Shown piece by piece: positions 18,815-28,398 of a stretch of 49,511 bases of DNA. Made by a program: the position numbers and the translations under genes. Under the pieces are notes generated by a model, which made no database searches, was not told the origin of the DNA, and saw only the letters and a list, made by a program, of their open reading frames with translations. The DNA lies in NCBI GenBank assembly GCA_031276175.1, contig JAISNP010000054.1:1-49511 (forward strand), read 5' to 3'. Each line of letters begins with the position of its first letter. Position 1 is the stretch's first letter. Origin of the DNA: Tannerella sp. GTDB taxonomy: Bacteria > Bacteroidota > Bacteroidia > Bacteroidales > Tannerellaceae.

Positions 18815-19594
18815 ATGGACAATAACATACCATTGATTTTGATTACAAACGACGACGGCATAAATGCGAAAGGCCTCAAACAGCTTACCGCGAGCCTGCG
18901 TGGCCTTGGGCGGCTGGTCGTATTTGCGCCGGACGGGCCGCGTTCGGGCATGTCGTGCGCCATTACGTCGAACGTGCCCCTGACCTGTACGCTGATGCAG
19001 GAGTCGGACGAACTGACCGTGTACCGCTGTTCGGGTACGCCGGTCGACTGTGTGAAACTTGCCGTCAACGAGATACTCGACCGTACGCCCGACCTGCTGG
19101 TGTCGGGCATCAATCACGGAGGCAACGAGGCCGTCTGCGTGCACTATTCCGGCACGATGGGGGCAGTGATAGAGGGCTGCGTGATCGGCATCCCCTCGCT
19201 GGGGGTGTCGCTGTCGGGCTGTACCCCCGATGCCGGCTTTGCGGAATCGGGACGGCTGGGGCGGACGGTTGCGCGTCAGACGCTCGCGCAAGGCCTGCCG
19301 CGCGGCACCTGCCTGAACCTGAACGTGCCGAACGTGAAGGGCCGGGTGAAGGGCATTGCCGTTTGCCGGCAGACCGAGGGGCGGTGGGTGAACGAGTTCG
19401 ACCGCGAAACGGACAGGGACGGGCGGGTGCGGTACAGGCTGGCAGGCGATTTCGTACCCGTCGCACCTCCGCGCCCCGACAACGATACGCTGGCGCTGGA
19501 CAGGGGGTATGCTTCGCTGGTGCCGTGTCGTATAGACATGACGGACTACGCGTTTGCGGAGACGCTGAAGGCGTGGGATTTTTCTAACGAATGA
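18815..19594 (+). CDS. surE: 5'/3'-nucleotidase SurE
   Basis: SurE is a metal-dependent nucleotidase that removes phosphate from nucleoside monophosphates. The 259-residue protein begins [15 protein letters not shown]; the paired Asp of [11 protein letters not shown] are metal ligands, followed by [38 protein letters not shown] (metal-binding Asn) and [11 protein letters not shown]. Length is normal for the family. A start at 18806 would add MTG. The lpxB start lies 4 bases after its stop, so the two are cotranscribed, an arrangement often seen in Bacteroidota. Confidence 0.95.
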   Translation: MDNNIPLILITNDDGINAKGLKQLTASLRGLGRLVVFAPDGPRSGMSCAITSNVPLTCTLMQESDELTVYRCSGTPVDCVKLAVNEILDRTPDLLVSGINHGGNEAVCVHYSGTMGAVIEGCVIGIPSLGVSLSGCTPDAGFAESGRLGRTVARQTLAQGLPRGTCLNLNVPNVKGRVKGIAVCRQTEGRWVNEFDRETDRDGRVRYRLAGDFVPVAPPRPDNDTLALDRGYASLVPCRIDMTDYAFAETLKAWDFSNE

Positions 19595-19598
19595 AGAT

Positions 19599-20753
19599 AT
19601 GAAATACTTTCTGGTGGCAGGCGAGGCTTCGGGCGACCTTCATGCGTCCAACCTGATGACAGCGCTGAAGGCGGAAGATGCAGATGCGGGGTTTTGCTTC
19701 TTCGGCGGCGACCTGATGCAGTCCGTCGGCGGTACGCAGGCAGGCCATTACCGCGAAATGGCGTACATGGGCGTCGTGCCGGTACTGCTTCATGCGCGAA
19801 CCATCCTGCGCTGTATGAAGCGCTGCCGTGAGGCCATCCGCGCGTACCGCCCCGACGTGGTGATACTGGTCGACTATCCGGGCTTCAACCTCCGGATAGC
19901 GAAATTCGTCAAAACAAAATGCCGTATCCCTATACATTATTATATATCGCCCAAAATCTGGGCATGGAAGAAGTATCGCATCCGTACGCTTCGCCGCTAC
20001 GTAGACCGCATGTTCTGCATCCTGCCCTTCGAAGCGTCGTTCTATCGGGCGCTGCACTTCCCGGTGGATTACGTCGGCAATCCGTCGGTCGACTCCGTAG
20101 CGGCATACCGCGCAACACGCGCCGTCGCGCCGTCGCCTTTCCTGCCCGATCACGGACGGGAGGGAAGCCTGCCGCTGATTGCCGTACTGGCAGGAAGCCG
20201 CCGGCAGGAAATAAAAGGCAACCTGCCGGCAATGCTGGATGCCGCCGCCGCGTTCACCGGATACCGTTGCGTCGTAGCCGGCGCTCCGGGACTGGAACGG
20301 GATGATTACGTAAAATACATGAACGGTCGCGACGTCCCCGTAGTCTTCGGACAAACTTACGCACTGCTGGAACACAGCCATGCGGCGCTGGTGACTTCGG
20401 GCACGGCCACGCTCGAAACCGCCCTGCTCCGCATCCCGCAGGTGGTATGTTACCATTTCTCCGGCGGATGGCTGGTGAACTTCGTTTTCCGTCACTTCTT
20501 CCACGTCCCCTACATTTCGTTAGTCAACCTGATTGGAGGGCGCGAAATCGTAAGAGAACTGTTCGGGGCAAAGTTTTCGCGTAAACGGATTCGCGCCGAG
20601 CTGGCACGCCTGCTTCGCGAACCGGCATACCGGCAGCGGATGCAGGACGATTACGACGAAGTCATCCGCCTGCTGGGGCAGCCCGGCGCCTCGCAACGTG
20701 CGGCCGTCCGGATCGTGGAGGCGCTGAAAAGCGAACCGTCCGGGCGCGGATAA
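19599..20753 (+). CDS. lpxB: lipid-A-disaccharide synthase
   Basis: LpxB joins UDP-diacylglucosamine and lipid X to make the lipid A disaccharide at the inner membrane. The 384-residue GT-B fold enzyme starts MKYFLVAGEASGDLHASNLM, the strongly conserved LpxB opening. Later come VILVDYPGFNLRIAKF, HYYISPKIWAWK, the nucleotide-binding YVGNPSVDSV and LAGSRRQEIKGNLP, and SGTATLETALLRIPQVVCY. The length is normal. It follows surE by 4 bases and is the end of the unit; the next gene is convergent. Confidence 0.96.
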   Translation: MKYFLVAGEASGDLHASNLMTALKAEDADAGFCFFGGDLMQSVGGTQAGHYREMAYMGVVPVLLHARTILRCMKRCREAIRAYRPDVVILVDYPGFNLRIAKFVKTKCRIPIHYYISPKIWAWKKYRIRTLRRYVDRMFCILPFEASFYRALHFPVDYVGNPSVDSVAAYRATRAVAPSPFLPDHGREGSLPLIAVLAGSRRQEIKGNLPAMLDAAAAFTGYRCVVAGAPGLERDDYVKYMNGRDVPVVFGQTYALLEHSHAALVTSGTATLETALLRIPQVVCYHFSGGWLVNFVFRHFFHVPYISLVNLIGGREIVRELFGAKFSRKRIRAELARLLREPAYRQRMQDDYDEVIRLLGQPGASQRAAVRIVEALKSEPSGRG

Positions 20754-20782
20754 CTCCTTCGCCGTCCTGCGGGGTATGTTAC

Positions 20783-21571
20783 TCAAAAAGCCGGCAGTCC
20801 GAAATGCGCCAGGGCGCGGCTGATGCCGTCGTCGTCGACCGAAGAGGTGACCCATGCGGCAGCATCCTTCACCCTGTCTTCCGCATTACCCATGGCAATA
20901 CCCGTAGCCACATGCTGCAACATCGTGATGTCGTTTCCCCCGTCGCCGAAAGCCATCGTCTCCTCAAGCCGGATGCCGCAGTGCGCCAACATGCGGTCGA
21001 TACCCGTCCGCTTGCTGTTGCCCGCCACATTCACATCGACAAAGTAAGGCGTCCACCTGCTGTAACTGCAATGCCTCATCCTGCCGTCCATAAGCCGCCG
21101 CACCTTGTCGTCGTCCGCATACATGCATATCTGGTAAACAGGCCTGCCGATGGTATCCCGCACCGCGCGCACCGCCGGAGGCTGTATCCCCACCAGCGCG
21201 GAGGCCTCAAGGACGCGGTCGTTCACGCAATTGATGGTAATTTCCGTCTCCGACATGAAAGCGACCGGAAAAGGATCGCCTTCGAGATACGCGGCAAGCG
21301 CCTCGAGGTCGGTCTGCGGAACGGGAGCGGCGTATATCCGCACGCCGGCGCCGTCCGTGCAATATACCCCGTTGCAAGTGATGTAGCCGTCGAAAGGTAT
21401 GCCGTCAAGCACACTCAGCATGGGCAACATCCGCCCCGTCGCAATAAAAATCCTGACGCCTGCCGCGCGCAAGCCTGCCAGAGCCTTCGCGGCAGATGCA
21501 GGCACACGGTGCGTCCTGAAACTGACAAGCGTCCCGTCGACATCAAAGAAAATGGCTTTTACCGGTTTCAT
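20783..21571 (-). CDS. Cof-type HAD-superfamily IIB phosphatase
   Basis: This cytoplasmic sugar-phosphate or nucleotide phosphatase of the Cof family has 262 residues. HAD motif I is FFDVDGTLVSF (nucleophile and acid/base Asp), motif II IFIATGR, a type IIB cap lies in the middle, motif III includes a Lys (SKRTGID), and motif IV is FGDGGNDITMLQ, followed by GIAMGNAEDRVKDAAAWVTSS, all typical. The ATG at 21571 is chosen because the longer frame to 21646 runs through a promoter at 21590-21621. The substrate is not predictable. Confidence 0.93.
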   Translation of the reverse strand: MKPVKAIFFDVDGTLVSFRTHRVPASAAKALAGLRAAGVRIFIATGRMLPMLSVLDGIPFDGYITCNGVYCTDGAGVRIYAAPVPQTDLEALAAYLEGDPFPVAFMSETEITINCVNDRVLEASALVGIQPPAVRAVRDTIGRPVYQICMYADDDKVRRLMDGRMRHCSYSRWTPYFVDVNVAGNSKRTGIDRMLAHCGIRLEETMAFGDGGNDITMLQHVATGIAMGNAEDRVKDAAAWVTSSVDDDGISRALAHFGLPAF

Positions 21572-21589
21572 TCCTGTAATTTGAGGCGG

Positions 21590-21621
21590 CAAAGATAACG
21601 GATAATTCCGTAGCCGGCAAA
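21590..21621 (-). promoter_or_regulatory. promoter of the HAD phosphatase gene
   Basis: On the minus strand TATCTTTG (21597-21590) is preceded by TTTG (21621-21618) with a 20-base spacer, a close consensus match. Confidence 0.65.
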
Positions 21622-21692
21622 TCCGCCGCCTTCCGGACATCCACACGGAACCCCGCGCCGACTTTTTTATTCCCGTTCAGTAAAAAAATAAC

Positions 21693-21700
21693 TAACTTTG
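21693..21700 (+). promoter_or_regulatory. -7 box of the amidase-MCE unit
   Basis: TAACTTTG fits TAnnTTTG and lies 28 bases before the amidase ATG. No clear TTTG is seen at the -33 spacing. Confidence 0.4.
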
Positions 21701-21728
21701 CCGGCGTACTCGAAAGAGTGAAATAAAA

Positions 21729-22820
21729 ATGAAGCGGAAAGTATACATAACGACAGCGGGGTTACTTGCATTTTTGATTGTTTGGGCAGTCCCCGTATTC
21801 GACAGGCAACAACCTTTCACGGTAGTGATAGATGCCGGACACGGAGGCCGGGATCCCGGAAGCATAGGCTCCGCAACAAAAGAAAAGACCATCAATCTTG
21901 CCGTAGCCCTCAAACTGGGCAAACTGATTTCCGACGCACACAAAGACGTGAACGTCATTTATACGCGAAAGACCGACCGCTTCGTCGAAGTCGTCGAACG
22001 CGCCAACATCGCCAACCGCCACAACGCCGATCTGTTTATCTCTATCCACACCAACTCCGTAAAAAAGGCCTCAAACGTAAAAGGCGCGGAAACCTATACT
22101 CTGGGACTTGCCAAAACGCAGGAAAACCTGGAAGTCGCCATGCTCGAAAACTCGGTAATCTTAATGGAAGACAACTACGAGCAGCGCTACGAAGGCTTCG
22201 ACCCCAACTCGTCCGAATCGTATATCATCTTCGAATATTTGCAAAACATCTACCTCGAACAAAGCATATCGCTCGCTTCCGGGATACAAAATGCCTTCGC
22301 ATCCGCCAAACGCATCAATCGAGGCGTACGGCAGGCCGGATTCCTTGTACTCAAGGCGACAAGTATGCCCAGCGTCCTGATCGAACTCGGTTTCATCTCC
22401 AACAAAGACGAAGAAAAATACATGCGCTCGGAAGCAGGTCAAAACCAACTGGCAAAATCCATCTACACCGCCTTTGCGAAATACAAGAACGAATACGACC
22501 TCAGGCAAAGCTATCCGGACAATTCGCACCCCGCAAAAGCGCACAACGAAGAACTGCCTGCCGCCTCTGCCGCAAACGGACAGGTAATCTATAAAGTGCA
22601 GATATTATCGTCGGACAAAAAACTGTCTCCCGCCTCCCCCAAACTAAAAGGATACAAAGCCGACTGCTACGAAGAAAACGGACTGTACAAATATACCTTC
22701 GGCGAATCGACCGACTATAACGCCGCACGGCAAATACAAAAAAAAGTATCCGAAGACTTTAAAGACGCCTTTATCATCCGTACAAGAAACGGTAAAAGAC
22801 TAAAATCAAATGAGAAATAA
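21729..22820 (+). CDS. N-acetylmuramoyl-L-alanine amidase (AmiC-like)
   Basis: This 363-residue peptidoglycan amidase would cleave the bond between muramic acid and the stem peptide, usually at division. An N-terminal signal or anchor (ITTAGLLAFLIVWAVPVF) leads into Amidase_3: VIDAGHGGRDPGSIG (zinc His), KEKTINLAVALKLG (zinc Glu), FISIHTNS (zinc His) and VLIELGFISNKDEEKYM (catalytic Glu). After about residue 280 a linker leads to a small domain starting VYKVQILSS-type strands (here VIYKVQILSSDKKL) and ending AFIIRTRNGKR, which resembles a SPOR peptidoglycan-binding domain. The MCE gene follows after 56 bases, a neighbour pair common in Bacteroidota. Confidence 0.93.
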   Translation: MKRKVYITTAGLLAFLIVWAVPVFDRQQPFTVVIDAGHGGRDPGSIGSATKEKTINLAVALKLGKLISDAHKDVNVIYTRKTDRFVEVVERANIANRHNADLFISIHTNSVKKASNVKGAETYTLGLAKTQENLEVAMLENSVILMEDNYEQRYEGFDPNSSESYIIFEYLQNIYLEQSISLASGIQNAFASAKRINRGVRQAGFLVLKATSMPSVLIELGFISNKDEEKYMRSEAGQNQLAKSIYTAFAKYKNEYDLRQSYPDNSHPAKAHNEELPAASAANGQVIYKVQILSSDKKLSPASPKLKGYKADCYEENGLYKYTFGESTDYNAARQIQKKVSEDFKDAFIIRTRNGKRLKSNEK

Positions 22821-22876
22821 AACGACAGCTACAAAATCAATAATAACCGCACGCATCTGTGCACAACAAAATCAAT

Positions 22877-23761
22877 ATGAAAGCTAAATTCACAAAAGAA
22901 ATGGTTATCGGAATTGTAACCACCATAAGCCTTGCATTACTATATATAGGCTTAAACTACCTGAAAGGTATTAACCTCTTCAAATCGGTAAACTACTACT
23001 ACGTGTCATGCAGCAACGTAAAAGACCTTGTCGTTTCAAGTCCCGTCTTTGTAGAAGGATTCAAGGTCGGACTGGTACACAAAATCAATTACGACTACTC
23101 GTCGACGAATAAAATCAATGTAGAAATTCACCTCGACAAAGGAATGAAAATCAACAAGGGCAGCTACATCTTGCTCGAAAAGACGTTGCTCAGCGGCGCA
23201 GAACTGCATATCCACCTGAACACATACGTCGACGAATATCTGGAACCCGGCTCAACAATCGAAGGCCGATTGCAGACCGACATGATGGTTGCCGTACAGA
23301 CGCAGTTGCTCCCCAAATTCATCGACATGTTGCCCAAACTGGACTCTATCCTGTACGGATTGCAAACGCTCATAAACCATCCCGCATTGTCTCAATCGCT
23401 GGCGCACATTGAGCAAACGACGGCCAATCTGGAAGTATCGTCCCGCCGGTTGAACCTGTTGCTGGAGCAAGACGTTCCCGGCATTGCCGGCAACCTGAAA
23501 ACCACGACCGACAACTTCGTCGAATTGAGCGAAAACATGAAACAGCTAAATCTGTCCGAAAGCGTGGAAACATTAAATATTACGCTCGGCAACCTGAACA
23601 GGACGACGGACAAACTGAACTCGACAGACAATTCATTAGGCCTTCTGCTGAACGATACCTTGTTATATAACAATATCAACAAAACAATTAATAACGCATC
23701 AAACCTTATCATTGATTTTCAGCAACATCCGAAGAAATACCTTCATTTCTCCGTTTTCTGA
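22877..23761 (+). CDS. MCE/MlaD-family lipid transport protein
   Basis: This 294-residue protein is anchored by one N-terminal helix (MVIGIVTTISLALLYIGLNYLKGI) and carries an MCE domain at about residues 35-115 (VKDLVVSSPVFVEGFKVGLVHKI ... LLEKTLLSGAELHI). A helical region then contains repeated TTDNFVELSENMKQLN-like segments. MCE proteins form hexameric rings that pass phospholipids between inner and outer membrane; the ATPase and permease partners (MlaF/MlaE) are not in this window. ATG 22877 is preferred over 22859 because it directly starts MKAKFTKEM, the usual form of these proteins. Confidence 0.9.
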   Translation: MKAKFTKEMVIGIVTTISLALLYIGLNYLKGINLFKSVNYYYVSCSNVKDLVVSSPVFVEGFKVGLVHKINYDYSSTNKINVEIHLDKGMKINKGSYILLEKTLLSGAELHIHLNTYVDEYLEPGSTIEGRLQTDMMVAVQTQLLPKFIDMLPKLDSILYGLQTLINHPALSQSLAHIEQTTANLEVSSRRLNLLLEQDVPGIAGNLKTTTDNFVELSENMKQLNLSESVETLNITLGNLNRTTDKLNSTDNSLGLLLNDTLLYNNINKTINNASNLIIDFQQHPKKYLHFSVF

Positions 23762-24117
23762 AACAACAAAGCCGCACAATAATTAGAATAACTCCAAATT
23801 TAGGCAAAACCCGCGTTCGTTTGTGGAAGATGTAATTTCTTGATTCTATGAATGTTTTTTGCAGGCAATAAAATAACGTAATAAAACCGTAATAAATAAT
23901 ATACAAGCGTGTAATGCGGAGAAAAGGAAAAGAGAACCGTCGTTTTACCCGTAACAAGCAAAACCATAAATATATATAAACAACAATCTAATAACCACAG
24001 AGTTGCATATAAGCAAAAAACCATGTAACGCAACGCTCTTTTTCATTTGAAAATTATTTCTGAACTTTACAGCCGGAAAGCAAGAAATGTATAAATACTT
24101 TTTAACAACAAAAAAAG
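23762..24117. other. AT-rich gap upstream of dnaA
   Basis: No gene is seen in 356 AT-rich bases. Two weak resemblances to DnaA boxes are present, TGTGGAAGA (23822-23830) and ATAACCACA (23991-23999), each matching 7 of 9 consensus positions. They are too few and too weak to call an origin. The dnaA promoter could not be placed with confidence. Confidence 0.4.
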
Positions 24118-25503
24118 ATGCAATTAGACTACAAATCATTATGGAGCGAGTGTTTGACCGTTATCAAAGGTGTGGTGTCCGAAACAACCTATGAGACATG
24201 GTTTCGTCCCATTATTCCCATTTCGTATCAGGACAAGAAAATCACGGTGCAGGTGCCCAGTCAGTTCTTTTATGAATATCTGGAAGAAAAGTATATTCAC
24301 ATATTGCACATGTCGCTTGAACGTGTTTTCGGTATGGGCACATCTCTGAGTTACCGCGTAGTAGTCGGAAACCAGACAGGCTTGCCCGTGACGGACGGTC
24401 ATATCGAAAAAAACGGAAAGCAAACGGTAAATATATCAATGACTCCATTCACGCAAATCGCGCCGCAAGAGTTGGACTCCCAGCTTGTTTCCAGATATAC
24501 GTTTGATAATTTCTTTGAAGGAACAAGCAACAACCTGGCGCGAAGCACAGGTTTGTCCATCGCCGAAAAACCCGGTAAAACAGCATTCAATCCGCTGTTT
24601 ATCTATGGAGATACGGGAGTAGGTAAAACTCATCTGTGCCACGCTATCGGCTTGTGCACGCGTGAACTCCATCCCGAAAAACGCGTCTTATACGTGTCGT
24701 CCCATCTTTTCCGCGTTCAGTTTACGGATGCCGTCCGCAAAAATACAACGAACGACTTTCTGACTTTCTATCAAAGCCTCGACGTCCTCATTATGGATGA
24801 CATACAGGAATTTATCGGGATGGACAAAACACAGCATATTTTTTTTCAAATATTTAATAACCTGCACCAGTTAGGGAAACAAATCGTTCTGACATCGGAC
24901 AAACCACCCGTAGCATTACAGGGAATAGAAGCCCGGCTTATCACCCGTCTGAAATGGGGATTGACGGCAAAAATAGAACGTCCCGATTATGAATTGAGAA
25001 AACAAATATTAAGGCATTTAATTGAAGAAGAAAACATTGACATCGACAGCAACGTATTCGACTACATTGTTGAACACGTAACGGAAAACGTCCGCGATTT
25101 GGAAGGCGTCTTAATCTCGGTATCGGCAAATTCGCGTATAAACAAGAAAAAAATAGATATGTCGTTAGTACAAGAAGTCATCAGTCAAATGGTTATGATA
25201 GAGAATCATCAAATCTCCATTGAAAAGATAACCAAATTGGTATGTGAGCATTTCAACATGGACGAATCGCAGATTCAAACCTCTTCACGAAAAAGAGAAA
25301 TCGTTCTGGCACGCCAGATATGCATGTATTTAACCAAGAAATATACGGATCACTCGCTTGCGTATATTGGGAGAAAAATCGGCGGAAAAGATCATGCTAC
25401 CGTTCTGCACTCAATTAATGCTATAAAAAACCAGATGGAAACAGACAAATCTTTCAATGCCATGATTGAATCTATTGAACGCAAATCTAAAAGTAAAATA
25501 TAA
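24118..25503 (+). CDS. dnaA: chromosomal replication initiator DnaA
   Basis: DnaA binds origin boxes, forms an ATP-dependent helix and melts the origin. The 461-residue protein has domain I (about 1-85, helicase loading, with SLWSECLTVIKG and TYETWFRPI), a short linker, AAA+ domain III with Walker A GDTGVGKT (164-171), Walker B LIMDD (224-228), sensor RLITRLKWGL, and domain IV ending with the DNA-binding signature DHSLAYIGRKIGGKDHATVLHS. Length and all motifs are normal. The start follows an A-rich stretch, AACAACAAAAAAAG, without a strong Shine-Dalgarno, as usual in this phylum. Confidence 0.98.
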   Translation: MQLDYKSLWSECLTVIKGVVSETTYETWFRPIIPISYQDKKITVQVPSQFFYEYLEEKYIHILHMSLERVFGMGTSLSYRVVVGNQTGLPVTDGHIEKNGKQTVNISMTPFTQIAPQELDSQLVSRYTFDNFFEGTSNNLARSTGLSIAEKPGKTAFNPLFIYGDTGVGKTHLCHAIGLCTRELHPEKRVLYVSSHLFRVQFTDAVRKNTTNDFLTFYQSLDVLIMDDIQEFIGMDKTQHIFFQIFNNLHQLGKQIVLTSDKPPVALQGIEARLITRLKWGLTAKIERPDYELRKQILRHLIEEENIDIDSNVFDYIVEHVTENVRDLEGVLISVSANSRINKKKIDMSLVQEVISQMVMIENHQISIEKITKLVCEHFNMDESQIQTSSRKREIVLARQICMYLTKKYTDHSLAYIGRKIGGKDHATVLHSINAIKNQMETDKSFNAMIESIERKSKSKI

Positions 25504-25532
25504 TTCCCTAATCCCTCTAATTCTTTATTTCT

Positions 25533-25590
25533 AAGGCAGGCGCACTAAGGTTAAACCGATTTGTGATCTGCCTTTATTTCTTTTTTGTTT
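25533..25590 (+). terminator. possible terminator after dnaA
   Basis: AAGGCAG (25533-25539) pairs with CTGCCTT (25568-25574), with an inner CAC/GTG pairing, followed by T-rich sequence. The loop is long, so this is tentative. The rest of the gap to 25794 shows nothing else. Confidence 0.4.
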
Positions 25591-25794
25591 TTTGTCATGA
25601 AGCGTGTGTAGCCGTTTCATTTTTCTTATTTTTCACTTCTCCTCCGTTTCACTTCATGGACAACAATGCTTTCGGTATATTTTCTCTTTTGGAAAATTAT
25701 TTGACTGTGCTATTTTAATATAATGTTGAACATGAGGTATTTATATATTGAATTGGAAAACTTTTCAACAATACAGGATTTTCTTGTTGGACAA

Positions 25795-25827
25795 TTTGTA
25801 CGGCAAGTGAAATAATCCATATCTTTG
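25795..25827 (+). promoter_or_regulatory. promoter of nrdJ
   Basis: TTTG (25795-25798) and TATCTTTG (25820-25827) are 21 bases apart, a near-perfect consensus match 20 bases before the ATG. No cobalamin riboswitch-like structure was recognised in the short leader. Confidence 0.7.
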
Positions 25828-25847
25828 CGGCAGGTAAAATTTATATT

Positions 25848-28379
25848 ATGACTCGTTTGAAAACATACTCTTTTGACGAAGCTTATAATGCTTCTTTGGA
25901 ATATTTTGCAGGAGACGAATTGGCTGCAAAAGTTTGGGCAAACAAATATGCTCTCAAAGATGCTTTTGGTAATATCTTCGAAAAAACACCCGAAGATATG
26001 CATCGACGTCTGGCAAAGGAAATTGCCGGAATAGAAAAAAAATACCCGAATCCTTTATCAGAGCAGGAATTATTTGATTTGTTCGACCATTTCCGTTATA
26101 TCGTTCCGCAGGGCAGTCCGATGACCGGTATCGGAAACGATTTTCAAATTGCATCCTTGTCCAACTGCTTTGTAGTCGGATTAGAAGGCGATGCAGATTC
26201 TTACGGCGCTGTTATCCGCATTGACGAAGAACAAGTACAACTGATGAAACGGCGTGGAGGCGTAGGACACGACTTGTCGCATATCCGACCGAAAGGTTCG
26301 CCGGTGAAAAATTCGGCGCTGACTTCCACCGGGCTGGTACCGTTTATGGAGAGATATTCAAATTCTACACGCGAAGTGGCGCAAGATGGACGACGAGGCG
26401 CTCTGATGCTGAGTGTTTCCGTCAAACATCCTGATTCGGAATCGTTTATAGATGCCAAGATGACGGAGGGGAGAGTTACGGGAGCCAATGTTTCCGTAAA
26501 GATAGATGATGATTTCATGAACGCCGTCATTAATCATTCACCTTACGTACAGCAATATCCGATTGATTCGGCCAATCCCAAAATGAAAAAAGAAATTGAT
26601 GCCACCGCATTGTGGACAAAAATCATCCACAATGCATGGAAATCTGCCGAGCCGGGCGTATTATTCTGGGATACAATTATTCGTGAATCGGTTCCCGACT
26701 CATATGCCGATTTGGGGTTCCGCACGGTATCGACCAATCCATGCGGCGAAATTCCGCTCTGCCCCTACGACAGTTGCCGATTATTGGCGATTAACTTGTA
26801 TTCATATGTAGTCGATCCTTTTACGGACAAAGCCCGCTTTGACTTTGATCTTTTTAAAAAACATGCGATTTTGGCTCAGCGCATTATGGACGATATCATT
26901 GACCTCGAATCCGAAAAGATTGAAAAAATCCTGCAAAAAATCAGTGATGATCCCGAATCGAGCGAAATAAAGCACACGGAAATGCATTTATGGGAAAAAA
27001 TTCAAAAGAAAACATTGCAGGGACGTCGTACAGGCGTGGGGATCACTGCCGAAGGTGATATGCTGGCCGCTCTTAATCTGCGCTATGGAACGGAAAAAGC
27101 CACGGATTTTGCCGAAACCATCCAGAAAACACTTGCATTGGCGGCTTACAGTTCGTCCGTTACCATGGCTAAAGAACGCGGCGCTTTCGAAATATACGAT
27201 GCTAAACGCGAAGAAAACAATCCGTTTATCAATCGCCTGAAAGCCGAAGACGAACAATTATACAAGGACATGGTCAAATACGGCAGACGAAACATCGCAT
27301 GTCTGACCATCGCTCCGACGGGAAGTACCAGTCTGATGACGCAAACGACGTCGGGCATTGAACCGGCCTTTTTGCTGGTATATAAACGCCGTCGCAAAGT
27401 GAATCCGAATGACAAATCCGTCAGAGTCGATTTCGTGAATGAAACGGGCGATGCGTTCGAAGAATATATCGTTTTTCACCACAAATTCAACATATGGATG
27501 AAGACGCAAGGCTATTCTACTTCAAAAAAGTATACTCCTGCGGAAATTGATGAAATTGTCGAAAAATCACCTTATCATAAGGCCACATCCAATGATATTG
27601 ACTGGATTCAAAAAGTAAAAATGCAGGGACGCATTCAAAAATGGGTAGACCATTCCATAAGCGTTACCATCAATCTTCCGAATGAAGCTACGGAAGAATT
27701 GGTAAATTCGTTATACATTGAAGCGTGGAAATCAGGATGTAAAGGATGTACCGTATACCGCGAAGGCTCTCGCTCCGGCATACTGCTGGCGCCCGACAAT
27801 AAAAAGAAAAAAGACCGGGATTGTATCGAGCCGCCCATCATCGTGGCAAAACGTCCGCGCGAACTGGAAGCCGATGTCGTCAAATTCCAAAACAACAGAG
27901 AGAAATGGATCGCTTTCGTCGGATTGCTAAACAACCGTCCGTACGAAATCTTTACCGGACTGGCTGACGATGACGAAGGAATCATGTTGCCGAAAAACGT
28001 GACAAAAGGCACGATCATAAAGAATCACAATGTGGACGGCACGAAGCACTATGATTTCCAGTTTAAAAACAAACGCGGTTTTAAAATGACGCTGGAAGGA
28101 CTGGACGGCAAGTTCGAACCGATCTATTGGAATTACGCCAAACTGATTTCGGGCGTACTCCGCTACGGAATGCCTATCGACCAGGTTGTGAAACTCGTAG
28201 AAGGACTTGAACTGGATGACGAATCTATTAACACGTGGAAAAACGGCGTAGAAAGGGCTTTAAGGAAGTATCTGCCGAACGGCCCTACCAAAGGAAAATG
28301 CGGACATTGCGGAATGGAAACCCTTATCAATCAGGAAGGCTGTATAATCTGCTCGAACTGCGGAACTTCAAAATGCTGA
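25848..28379 (+). CDS. nrdJ: adenosylcobalamin-dependent ribonucleotide reductase (class II)
   Basis: This enzyme makes deoxyribonucleotides using a B12-derived radical, independent of oxygen. The 843-residue protein has SLSNCFVVG (first active-site Cys), RRGGVGHDLSHIRPKGS, the radical-site loop NPCGEIPLCPYDSCRLLAINLYSYV with its Cys and Glu, APTGSTSLMTQTTSGIEPAF, and KSGCKGCTVYREGSRSGIL. After these comes a TSCPD-type domain (about 655-800) and a C-terminal zinc ribbon CGHCGMETL...CIICSNCGTSKC, which supplies the shuttle thiols. No small radical subunit is needed. It is followed by malQ after 19 bases, and they may share a transcript. Confidence 0.95.
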   Translation: MTRLKTYSFDEAYNASLEYFAGDELAAKVWANKYALKDAFGNIFEKTPEDMHRRLAKEIAGIEKKYPNPLSEQELFDLFDHFRYIVPQGSPMTGIGNDFQIASLSNCFVVGLEGDADSYGAVIRIDEEQVQLMKRRGGVGHDLSHIRPKGSPVKNSALTSTGLVPFMERYSNSTREVAQDGRRGALMLSVSVKHPDSESFIDAKMTEGRVTGANVSVKIDDDFMNAVINHSPYVQQYPIDSANPKMKKEIDATALWTKIIHNAWKSAEPGVLFWDTIIRESVPDSYADLGFRTVSTNPCGEIPLCPYDSCRLLAINLYSYVVDPFTDKARFDFDLFKKHAILAQRIMDDIIDLESEKIEKILQKISDDPESSEIKHTEMHLWEKIQKKTLQGRRTGVGITAEGDMLAALNLRYGTEKATDFAETIQKTLALAAYSSSVTMAKERGAFEIYDAKREENNPFINRLKAEDEQLYKDMVKYGRRNIACLTIAPTGSTSLMTQTTSGIEPAFLLVYKRRRKVNPNDKSVRVDFVNETGDAFEEYIVFHHKFNIWMKTQGYSTSKKYTPAEIDEIVEKSPYHKATSNDIDWIQKVKMQGRIQKWVDHSISVTINLPNEATEELVNSLYIEAWKSGCKGCTVYREGSRSGILLAPDNKKKKDRDCIEPPIIVAKRPRELEADVVKFQNNREKWIAFVGLLNNRPYEIFTGLADDDEGIMLPKNVTKGTIIKNHNVDGTKHYDFQFKNKRGFKMTLEGLDGKFEPIYWNYAKLISGVLRYGMPIDQVVKLVEGLELDDESINTWKNGVERALRKYLPNGPTKGKCGHCGMETLINQEGCIICSNCGTSKC

Positions 28380-28398
28380 CAAACAGGGGCAACGGCAA

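Noticed and set aside
25828-25847. Cobalamin riboswitch before nrdJ
   Set aside because: The leader between promoter and ATG is only about 20 bases, far too short for a B12 riboswitch.
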